A stretch of 12,937 nucleotides of DNA from Pseudomonadota bacterium (GTDB lineage Bacteria; Pseudomonadota; Gammaproteobacteria; Steroidobacterales; Steroidobacteraceae), in assembly GCA_003242275.1 (NCBI GenBank), contig QGUX01000078.1, forward strand, positions 1 through 12,937. Reading direction: 5' to 3'. Each line of letters begins with the position of its first letter. The stretch's first letter is position 1. Under the pieces are notes generated by a model. That model was not told where the DNA came from. It made no database searches and worked only from the letters and a program-made list of their open reading frames with translations. This document shows positions 7,625 to 12,937 of this stretch, in pieces. The position numbers were made by a program, and so were the translations under genes.

Positions 7625-8600
7625 TCTGTTTGGCGGTGGCGAGCGGCATCTCGCCGACCACCACCACGCGCACGTCGTCGAGACGGAGCTGGTAGGAGGC
7701 GAGCGGGCCGTCGGCGACGCTGAAGTTCCCCACTTCGGCGCCGGCCGGCGCGATGAACACGTCGGCCCAGGAGATGCCGTCGGAGACGATGAAGCGCGCC
7801 CGCGGTCCCTTGGCGTTGGCCTCCTCCTCGGGCGAATTGAAGATGCGCGAACGGTAGCCGGCCGGCAGCAGCTCGCCCCGCACCACGTAGGCCCGCGGCA
7901 GCTTCGGGTTGTGCATGGGCGTGAACTGGTCCCAGCTCAGCCAGAGGAAGTTGCGGGCATCCACGTCGACCATCAGTTCGCCGTCGGCGATGCTGGCCGG
8001 CAGGGCCGGCGGGCTGATGAAGGCGATCTCCTTGAGCACCTTGCCATCCAGCGTGGTGCGCTGGAACTTCAGCGGCAGCGCACTCTCGGCGTCGAGCCAG
8101 AAACGGTAGCCGTAGCGCAGGTCGTCCCTGGGATCGATGTGGATGACCCGCACGTCGCGGCCGAGCAGCTGCGCGCGCCCCAGGTCGCGGATGTCGTACC
8201 AGCGGGCCGAGAAGCGGTCCAGGCCGTTGAGCGCCGGCAGGTAGCCGAAGCTGCGATGGCGCGTCTGCACGATCACGCGCTTCTGCTCGGGCCGGAATTC
8301 CGCCCAGCGCGCACCCTTGCGCTTCTGCTGGTAGCCGGAGCGGTCGGTGGAGATGACCCGCTCGACCATCTCGCCGTCCTTCATGCGATGGATGATGCGG
8401 TACACCTCCGAGCGCTCGCCGAAGCGCTGCCGCAGCACGCCATCGTAGTTCTGGTTGACGACGGCGTGGTTCATGCGCTGGATCCACGCACGGGCCTCCT
8501 CGGCCGCGCCGGCCTGCCCGGCAGGCACCGGGCCGGCCAGCGCAAAGAGCGCCGCACCGGCGATGTGCGCCGCCCACCATCGTCTCGTCTTCTGGATCAT
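7599..8600 (-). CDS. rseB: periplasmic sigma-E regulator RseB/MucB
   Basis: RseB binds the periplasmic part of the anti-sigma factor RseA and shields it from DegS, and it senses mislocalised lipoproteins or lipopolysaccharide. The 333-residue protein starts with a signal peptide: basic MIQKTRRWW, a hydrophobic stretch to about residue 24, and a likely cleavage site near AGQAGA (27-32). The mature part carries MucB/RseB features such as AWIQRMNHAVVNQNYDGV (38-55), the RWYDIRD region and GYRFWLDAESALPLKFQ. A C-terminal domain covers roughly the last 110 residues, with QFTPMHNPKLP and a final VVVVGEMPLATAKQIAEAV. I chose the ATG at 8600 because it precedes the signal peptide and lies seven bases after the rseA stop; an upstream in-frame start at 8654 would add 18 polar residues and overlap rseA. 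Confidence 0.93.
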   Translation of the reverse strand: MIQKTRRWWAAHIAGAALFALAGPVPAGQAGAAEEARAWIQRMNHAVVNQNYDGVLRQRFGERSEVYRIIHRMKDGEMVERVISTDRSGYQQKRKGARWAEFRPEQKRVIVQTRHRSFGYLPALNGLDRFSARWYDIRDLGRAQLLGRDVRVIHIDPRDDLRYGYRFWLDAESALPLKFQRTTLDGKVLKEIAFISPPALPASIADGELMVDVDARNFLWLSWDQFTPMHNPKLPRAYVVRGELLPAGYRSRIFNSPEEEANAKGPRARFIVSDGISWADVFIAPAGAEVGNFSVADGPLASYQLRLDDVRVVVVGEMPLATAKQIAEAVRPE

Positions 8601-8607
8601 CCCCGAC

Positions 8608-9201
8608 CTAGCGCCACGCGCTGATCTCGTCTTCCGTGAGCTCCACTCCGCCATGCACCAGGTCGAGGCTGGACCGCAGGGCCGACGCGGCCTCCTCGCT
8701 GTGCGCGACCAGATAGTAACCCAGGGAGGCGTCGACGCGACGCGACGGCTGTGCGGGGGCGTTCTCGCCCGGCGTGGTGTAGCCCGCGGCTTCGTTCTGC
8801 GCCATCAGCACGCCGCCATCCGTGCCGCCGGGCAGCACGCCACGCACCATGAAGATGGAGACGGCGGCCACGCCGGCGGCGATGGCACCGCCCAGCGCGC
8901 CGCGGCCGAACGACCAGAAGCGCGAGGCAGGCTCGGCGGCGGCGCGACGCTGGCGCACCGGCAGCGCCGTCACGTTGTGCTCGCGCTCGGCGGCCAGCCT
9001 CGCCTGCACGCGGTCGGCGACGCTGTTGACCGGGGAACCGAGGGGTTCGGAACGCAGGCAGGCGCCGATCAGCGCATAGCGCTCCCAGGTGGTGCGCGTG
9101 GAAGGATCCTTCAGGGCGCGCCGGATCACCATCTCCGCCTGCTCGCGCGGCAGCTCGCCGTCGAACAGGGCGGACAACTGACTGATTCTTTCCTCGCTCA
9201 T
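8608..9201 (-). CDS. rseA: anti-sigma-E factor RseA/MucA
   Basis: RseA is an inner-membrane protein that holds sigma-E inactive until regulated proteolysis (DegS, then RseP) releases it. The 197-residue protein has the expected layout. The cytoplasmic sigma-binding domain is at about 1-80, with ISQLSALFDGELPREQ (6-21) and TTWERYALIGACLRSE (37-52). One transmembrane helix lies at about 100-121. The periplasmic tail of about 75 residues contains SLGYYLVAHSEEAAS (159-173), typical of the RseA/MucA C-terminal domain. The ATG overlaps the rpoE stop as ATGA, so sigma factor and inhibitor are translationally coupled. The gene order rpoE-rseA-rseB supports the call. Confidence 0.94.
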   Translation of the reverse strand: MSEERISQLSALFDGELPREQAEMVIRRALKDPSTRTTWERYALIGACLRSEPLGSPVNSVADRVQARLAAEREHNVTALPVRQRRAAAEPASRFWSFGRGALGGAIAAGVAAVSIFMVRGVLPGGTDGGVLMAQNEAAGYTTPGENAPAQPSRRVDASLGYYLVAHSEEAASALRSSLDLVHGGVELTEDEISAWR

Positions 9202-9806
9202 CCAGACTCCTCGGCACGGCCCAGGCCGCCTTCGAAAACTTCCGACAGTTTGCGGTCGATCGCCTCGCGGGCGCGGAAGATCCGCGACCGCACGGTGCCG
9301 ACCGGACAGTCCATCGCCTGCGCGATGTCCTCGTAGCTCAATCCTTCCAGCTCGCGCAACACGATCGCTGTGCGCAGGTCCTCGGGCAACTCGTCGATGG
9401 CACGGTTGACCGTGGCGCGAATCTCCTCGGTCGCGAGCAGGCTCTCCGGGGTCTCCGGGTCCGCCAGCCGCGCCTGCATGGCGTGGGATTCCTCCACGTT
9501 CTGCAGGTCCAGGTCGAACTCCACGGGATTACGGTCCTTCGACACCAGCGCGTTCTTGGCGGTGTTGATCGCAATCCGGTAGAGCCAGGTGTAGAAGGCG
9601 CTGTCCCCCCGGAACTGGGGCAGTGCCCGGTATGCCTTGATGAACGCCTCCTGTGCCACGTCCTCCGCGTCGCCCGGGTCCCGGAGATAGCGCGAAACCA
9701 GCTTCACTACCTTGTGCTGGTACTTGCGCACCAGCAGGTCGAAGGCGCTCTTGTCGCCCTTCTGTACCCGCTGGACCAGGCCAAGGTCACCGGTATCCAG
9801 GCTCAT
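9198..9806 (-). CDS. rpoE: extracytoplasmic sigma factor RpoE/AlgU
   Basis: RpoE directs RNA polymerase to envelope-stress promoters. The 202-residue ECF sigma factor has region 2 at about 10-85, with RVQKGDKSAFDLLVRKYQHK (13-32), DAEDVAQEAFIKAYRA (46-61) and FRGDSAFYTWLYRIAINTAK (65-84). Region 4 lies at about 130-188, with LPEDLRTAIVLRELEGLSYE (140-159) and the helix-turn-helix DCPVGTVRSRIFRAREAID (166-184). These match RpoE/AlgU closely, including the QHK and VGTVRSRIFRAREAID blocks. The ATG at 9806 gives the usual N-terminus. A candidate sigma-E promoter lies about 50-75 bases upstream, consistent with autoregulation. rseA and rseB follow directly. Confidence 0.97.
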   Translation of the reverse strand: MSLDTGDLGLVQRVQKGDKSAFDLLVRKYQHKVVKLVSRYLRDPGDAEDVAQEAFIKAYRALPQFRGDSAFYTWLYRIAINTAKNALVSKDRNPVEFDLDLQNVEESHAMQARLADPETPESLLATEEIRATVNRAIDELPEDLRTAIVLRELEGLSYEDIAQAMDCPVGTVRSRIFRAREAIDRKLSEVFEGGLGRAEESG

Positions 9807-10130
9807 CAGACATCCCAGGTTTCCCGCACCCGGCGGTCGCCCGGCATGCCTGTTACATGGACCCCGCTGATGACGAAAAGTTCGGCCGCGGCCGGCGAGG
9901 CAGGGGAAATTCCGTGGTCGTTCAAGGCAGTTCTTGCTCGCCGCAGTGGATGTCCCAGTTTAGCGCAACGCGTGCGGCATGGATGTGGCAGTGCACCATG
10001 CCTCCCTGCGCACGTCCACTCCGGATGATTCCCTGCCGGCAGCACCGCCGGCCCGGGCCGTGCTGGCCGGGCTGCGGAAACCGAAGCCGCAGGCGGGCCG
10101 GGACGGGCGAGGCGACGCCCCGACGCTGAC
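9807..10130. other. 324-bp gene-free stretch upstream of rpoE
   Basis: The stretch lies between the rpoE start and the stop of the YgfX-like gene. I see no credible coding sequence; the open frames through it on both strands look like GC-rich shadows. On the minus strand it holds the candidate sigma-E promoter (9856-9883) and a 12-base palindrome adjoining its -35 box. Near the YgfX-like gene there are two small GC-rich inverted repeats: CTGCGG...CCGCAG at 10072-10092 and GCCGGC...GCCGGC at about 10036-10053. Neither is followed by a T-run, so I do not call them terminators. Confidence 0.6.
9856..9883 (-). promoter_or_regulatory. candidate sigma-E (RpoE/AlgU) promoter for rpoE
   Basis: On the minus strand GAACTT (9883-9878) is followed after exactly 16 bases by TCCATG (9861-9856). 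The GAACTT -35 hexamer and the 16-base spacer match the known RpoE/AlgU promoter type (GAACTT, 16-17 bases, TC-rich -10). The -10 shares the invariant TC but not the rest of TCTGA or TCAAA. Transcription would start near 9849, leaving a leader of about 43 bases before the rpoE ATG. Autoregulation of rpoE from such a promoter is known in relatives; its use here is inferred. Confidence 0.55.
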
Positions 10131-10760
10131 TCACTGGTGGAAGGCCGGCGCCGCACGCTGCCGCGGAGCTTCGCGCGGCGGCTGATCCAAGTTGCCCGGC
10201 AGCAGCAGGCGTGACACACCCGGCGCCACCGCTTCGGCGCCCTGGTCCACCAGCACGAGACGGCGGCGGAGCGCCGCGAGCTGCGCCGCCTCGAGGTTGT
10301 CCGGGCCGATCAGCCGCCGCCTGCGGCCCGAATTGCCGTCCAGACACAGCAGCAGCCACGGGCCGAGGCGCAGGCTCGAGGGCGCGAGCCGGACTTCCTC
10401 CACCCCACCACCGGCGACGATGAGGTGAAGCCTGCCCCGGGCCGTGATCACGAGCCGCTCGGGCCTGCGCAAGTCCGGCGCCTGCCGGAGCCGCTCGTGA
10501 AGCCGGCAGGCCAGCGGCATGGCCGCCACCAGCAACGCGACCAGTGGATGGCCGAGCAGCACCAGTTCGACCGCATACGCCGCCTGCAGGGCGATGAACA
10601 CGCGCTCCAGCCTTCGCGCCAGCACGGACTCGCGCAGCACGATGACGATGCCGTGCCTGGCAGGCCGCGGCGCGGAGGAGGGATCCCGCCAGCTCCGCTC
10701 GAGCCTCCTGGCCAGTTCCGCCAGCAGGGCCCGGCCACGTTCACGCAGTTCGAGGCGCAT
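10131..10760 (-). CDS. ygfX: YgfX-like inner-membrane protein
   Basis: With the ATG at 10760 the protein has 209 residues. Two adjoining hydrophobic helices lie at about 53-69 and 71-86, followed by a basic loop and a soluble domain: RLVITARGRLHLIV (102-115), VRLAPSSLRLGPWLLLCL (123-140), RRRRLIGPDNLEAAQLAALR (146-165). This layout and the final PD-x-L-(D/E)-A...LRR motif match YgfX, the small membrane protein usually encoded next to sdhE. YgfX has been described as a toxin-like partner of SdhE (CptA/CptB), although that pairing is disputed. The protein is longer than E. coli YgfX (135), with about 40 extra N-terminal residues and a Pro-rich tail of about 38. A GTG at 10820 would add 20 residues. 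Here it is parted from sdhE by rarD. I rely on pattern, not strong identity. Confidence 0.68.
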   Translation of the reverse strand: MRLELRERGRALLAELARRLERSWRDPSSAPRPARHGIVIVLRESVLARRLERVFIALQAAYAVELVLLGHPLVALLVAAMPLACRLHERLRQAPDLRRPERLVITARGRLHLIVAGGGVEEVRLAPSSLRLGPWLLLCLDGNSGRRRRLIGPDNLEAAQLAALRRRLVLVDQGAEAVAPGVSRLLLPGNLDQPPREAPRQRAAPAFHQ

Positions 10761-10900
10761 GCCCCAGCATGACGCCGCTTCGTGGCGGGAGACGCGTGGA
10801 TATCTGCCGCGTGCAGCCACTTTCCACCCCGTTCGGGAGAGGGACCCGGGACCGTTCCGCAGGCATCATCTGCACCCCTGGATGAATCGTTCCTTTCCGC
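10761..10900. other. divergent intergenic region between the ygfX-like gene and rarD
   Basis: This 140-bp gap must contain the 5' signals of both divergent genes unless the YgfX-like gene starts at the GTG at 10820, which would shorten it to 80 bp. I find no convincing -35/-10 pair on either strand. The segment around 10826-10842 (CCCCG, TT, CGGGAGAGGG) looks like half of a degraded inverted repeat but pairs over only three or four bases. Confidence 0.4.
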
Positions 10901-11827
10901 ATGGGTTCCCTCGCTGATACCTCCCCTTCCGCCGCCGCGGTGGCGCCGCGCGGCGGCGGCGGGCTTTCCGCCACCATCGGCGCGTTCGCCATCTGGGGCA
11001 TGTTCCCGCTGTACCTGCGCGCGCTGGCGGTCGTGCCGGAGCTGCAGCTCGTGGCCCATCGCGTGGCCTGGGCCTGCGTGTTCGTGCTGGCGTGGATCGC
11101 GCTGCGCGGCGAGCTGGCCTCGCTGCGCCAGGCCTTCACGCACCGCGGCGTGCTGCTGCGGCTCACCGCGACCGCCGCGCTGATCACCGCCAACTGGCTG
11201 GTGTTCGTATGGGCGGTGGCCAACGACCGCGTGGTGGAAACCAGCCTCGGCTACTTCATCAATCCGCTGGTGAACGTGGTGCTGGGGGTGATCCTGCTGC
11301 ACGAGAAGCTCAACCGCGCGCAGTGGACCGCGGTGCTGCTGGCGGCGGCGGGTGTCGTCTACCTGACCCTCGCCGCGGGCCACCTGCCGTGGATCGCGCT
11401 GACGCTGGCGCTGTCGTTCGGCCTGTACGGCTTCATCCGCAAGACCGCGCACGTGGAGTCGCTGCCCGGACTGGCGGTGGAAACCGCACTGCTGGCACCG
11501 CTGGCCATCGGCTACCTCGCCTGGGCGGCGGCGGAAGGCAGCGGCGCCATGGGCCACGAGGGCCTCACCGTCGACGTGCTGCTGGTGGCCAGCGGCGCCG
11601 TCACCGCCATCCCGCTGTTCCTGTTCTCCTACGGGGCGCGGCGGCTGCCCTATTCCACCGTGGGCATCATCCAGTACCTGGCCCCCACGCTGCAGCTGGC
11701 CACGGCGGTGCTGCTGTTCCACGAGCCCTTCGGGCGCGATCGCGCCATCGGCTTCGCCTGCATCTGGATCGCGCTGCTGGTCTACGCGGGCGACGGGCTG
11801 GTCAGGTCGCGGCGGACGCCGGCCTGA
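10901..11827 (+). CDS. rarD: RarD-type EamA/DMT family transporter
   Basis: This 308-residue protein is very hydrophobic, with about ten predicted membrane helices in two repeated halves, as in the EamA (drug/metabolite transporter) superfamily. It follows RarD closely: FAIWGMFPLYLRAL (29-42), LVAHRVAW (50-57), ANWLVFVWAVANDRVVETSL (96-115), then GYFINPLVNVVLGVI and, in the second half, YSTVGIIQYLAPTLQLA and IWIALLVYAGD. RarD in E. coli was named from a chloramphenicol-sensitivity phenotype; its substrate is not settled, so I do not assign one. It is the only gene on the plus strand. No clear Shine-Dalgarno sequence precedes the ATG, which gives a 20-residue Ala/Gly-rich lead before the first helix. 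The 3' end overlaps that of sdhE by 26 bases, tail to tail. Confidence 0.92.
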   Translation: MGSLADTSPSAAAVAPRGGGGLSATIGAFAIWGMFPLYLRALAVVPELQLVAHRVAWACVFVLAWIALRGELASLRQAFTHRGVLLRLTATAALITANWLVFVWAVANDRVVETSLGYFINPLVNVVLGVILLHEKLNRAQWTAVLLAAAGVVYLTLAAGHLPWIALTLALSFGLYGFIRKTAHVESLPGLAVETALLAPLAIGYLAWAAAEGSGAMGHEGLTVDVLLVASGAVTAIPLFLFSYGARRLPYSTVGIIQYLAPTLQLATAVLLFHEPFGRDRAIGFACIWIALLVYAGDGLVRSRRTPA

Positions 11828-12059
11828 GCGACAACAGCCGCGCAAGCAGGCGCTGCGTGGGCTCATCGGGCGGCCGGTCGCGTCCGTACAGGTAGTCCAC
11901 CAGCACCGGATCGGGCTGTTCCAGCAGATGCTCGAATGCGGCCTGCTCGTCGGCCGCGGCAGCGGGCCAGCACTCCTCGAGGTAGCGCATCAGCAGCAGG
12001 TCGAGCTCCTTCATGCCACGGCGGCAGCGCCATGCCAGCCGCCCCCGCCCCGAATCCAT
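11802..12059 (-). CDS. sdhE: succinate dehydrogenase flavinylation factor SdhE
   Basis: SdhE (YgfY family) promotes covalent attachment of FAD to SdhA. The 85-residue protein has the family core LAWRCRRGMKELDLLLMRYL (8-27) with the functional RGxxE motif at Arg14, Gly15 and Glu18. The acidic helical bundle follows: DEQAAFEHLLEQPDPVLVDY (37-56), then LYGRDRPPD (57-65). The ATG at 12059 is four bases after the sdhB stop; the next Met (residue 16) would remove the RG motif. Close linkage to sdhAB fits its job. The C-terminus overlaps the 3' end of the convergent rarD gene by 26 bases. Confidence 0.95.
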   Translation of the reverse strand: MDSGRGRLAWRCRRGMKELDLLLMRYLEECWPAAAADEQAAFEHLLEQPDPVLVDYLYGRDRPPDEPTQRLLARLLSLRPASAAT

Positions 12060-12063
12060 CGTT

Positions 12064-12852
12064 TCAGTTGCGGCGCTGGTCGATCATGCGCTTGATCTCG
12101 GCGATCGCGCGCGCCGGGTTCAGGTCCTTGGGACAGGCCTCGGTGCAGTTCATGATGGTGTGGCAGCGGTACAGGCGGAAGGGATCCTCGAGTTCATCCA
12201 GCCGCTCGCCGGTGGCGTCGTCGCGGCTGTCGACGATCCAGCGGTAGGCCGCCAGCAGCGCCGCCGGTCCCAGGTAGCGGTCCGAGTTCCACCAGTAGCT
12301 GGGGCAGGAAGTGGAGCAGCAGGCGCACAGGATGCAGGCGGAGGGCCGGTCGAGCTTCTCCTGCTCTTCCTTGGACTGCAGCCGCTCGCGGTCGGTGGGC
12401 ACCGGCGAGTGCGACACCAGCCACGGCTTGACCGCGGCGTACTGGGCGTAGAACTGCGTCAGGTCGGGCACCAGGTCCTTCACCACCGGCATGTGCGGCA
12501 GCGGGTAGATGCGCACCTCGCCGCCCCTGATGTCGCTGATCGCCTTGGTGCAGGCCAGCGTGTTCTTGCCGTCGATGTTCATCGCACAGGAACCGCAGAT
12601 GCCCTCGCGGCAGGAACGGCGGAAGGTCAGCGTGGGATCGATCTCGTTCTTGATCTTCAGCAGCGCGTCCAGGACCATCGGGCCGCAGGCCGCCAGGTCG
12701 ACCTCGTAGGTGTCGATGCGCGGGTTCTCGCCGCTGTCGGGGTCGTAGCGGTAGATGCGGAAGGTCATCACCTGCTTCGCGCCGGCCGGTGCCTTGTGCA
12801 CCTTGCCGTCCTTGTTGATGCGCGAGTTGGGCGGAAGGGTGAACTCGGCCAT
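12064..12852 (-). CDS. sdhB: succinate dehydrogenase iron-sulfur subunit SdhB
   Basis: SdhB passes electrons from the flavin of SdhA to ubiquinone through three iron-sulfur clusters in complex II. The 262-residue protein shows all ligands. The [2Fe-2S] set is Cys81, Cys86, Cys89 and Cys101 ([21 protein letters not shown] begins at 81). The [4Fe-4S] set is Cys173, Cys176, Cys179 and Cys240, and the [3Fe-4S] set is Cys183, Cys230 and Cys236. The spacing is the same as in E. coli SdhB. The N-terminus is about 24 residues longer than in E. coli, as in the Xanthomonas/alphaproteobacterial type. The ATG shares its A with the sdhA stop (TGATG), indicating coupling. Confidence 0.98.
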   Translation of the reverse strand: MAEFTLPPNSRINKDGKVHKAPAGAKQVMTFRIYRYDPDSGENPRIDTYEVDLAACGPMVLDALLKIKNEIDPTLTFRRSCREGICGSCAMNIDGKNTLACTKAISDIRGGEVRIYPLPHMPVVKDLVPDLTQFYAQYAAVKPWLVSHSPVPTDRERLQSKEEQEKLDRPSACILCACCSTSCPSYWWNSDRYLGPAALLAAYRWIVDSRDDATGERLDELEDPFRLYRCHTIMNCTEACPKDLNPARAIAEIKRMIDQRRN

Positions 12853-12937
12853 CAGTACGTTCTCGGCTTCAGGGGTACGGTTTCCACGTCGCTGGTGAGC
12901 GTGTTCAGGTGCACGCGGCGGTAGCCGATGCGCGTGG
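12852..12937 (-). CDS. sdhA: succinate dehydrogenase flavoprotein subunit SdhA, 3' end only (partial)
   Basis: The last 27 codons of a gene enter from the right edge. They read [20 protein letters not shown] and end PLKPRTY before a TGA. The VHLNTLT...PLKPRTY ending is the typical C-terminus of SdhA in bacteria and mitochondria. The TGA overlaps the sdhB ATG by one base, and the position next to sdhB supports the call. SdhA oxidises succinate to fumarate with covalent FAD. Confidence 0.92.
   Translation of the reverse strand, partial: TRIGYRRVHLNTLTSDVETVPLKPRTY

Noticed and set aside
9979..10185. A plus-strand 68-codon open frame in the gap upstream of rpoE
   Set aside because: There is no clear ribosome binding site, the composition is Arg/Ala/Gly-rich, and half of it is antisense to the YgfX-like gene.
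9806..10219. A minus-strand open frame filling the rpoE upstream region
   Set aside because: It is Arg/Pro-rich without motifs, overlaps the YgfX-like gene, and would run through the candidate promoter.
10826..10842. A REP-like inverted repeat between the YgfX-like gene and rarD
   Set aside because: Only three to four bases pair, and there is no second copy elsewhere in the window.
10448..11866. A 472-codon open frame on the minus strand opposite rarD
   Set aside because: It has low-complexity Arg/Gln/His composition with no domain, and RarD on the plus strand is clearly real.

Overview
This window is a GC-rich chromosomal segment that most likely comes from a gammaproteobacterium of the Pseudomonas/Xanthomonadales/Nevskiales type. 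The lineage is inferred from gene order and protein character. The order rpoE-rseA-rseB ... lepA-lepB-DUF4845-rnc-era-recO-pdxJ is the classic neighbourhood seen in Pseudomonas, and sdhB is followed by sdhE. No mobile element, CRISPR array, tRNA or rRNA is visible. Almost all of the DNA is protein-coding, and all genes except rarD lie on the minus strand.

Right end (about 10.1-12.9 kb). The 3' end of sdhA, complete sdhB and sdhE form a tightly packed block for succinate dehydrogenase (complex II) and its flavinylation factor. A plus-strand rarD-type transporter gene (EamA/DMT family) converges on sdhE with a 26-bp tail-to-tail overlap. Beyond it lies a minus-strand gene for a YgfX-like two-helix membrane protein. 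YgfX is normally adjacent to sdhE, so the rarD-type gene appears to separate a usual pair.

Middle (about 7.3-10.1 kb). A 324-bp gene-free stretch carries a candidate sigma-E-type promoter in front of rpoE-rseA-rseB, the envelope-stress sigma factor, its membrane anti-sigma factor and the periplasmic modulator. A small glutaredoxin-like protein follows. The rseC/mucC and mucD (DegP-like protease) genes that often complete this operon are absent here.

Left two thirds (1-7.3 kb). A dense run contains lepA (EF4), lepB (signal peptidase I), a DUF4845 membrane protein, rnc (RNase III), era (ribosome-assembly GTPase), recO (recombination mediator), pdxJ (pyridoxine 5'-phosphate synthase), a DEDDy 3'-5' exonuclease and the 5' end of rlmD (23S rRNA m5U methyltransferase). 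Neighbours overlap or lie within about 20 nt, so one transcript with translational coupling is likely. Several starts are GTG or TTG.

The window is mostly conserved core genome, and I found no convincing new defence or mobile system. The points worth a second look are the N-terminal duplication in LepB, the shortened C-terminal domain of RecO, the separated YgfX-like protein, the trimmed rse operon with a thiol-disulfide protein, and the candidate sigma-E promoter.
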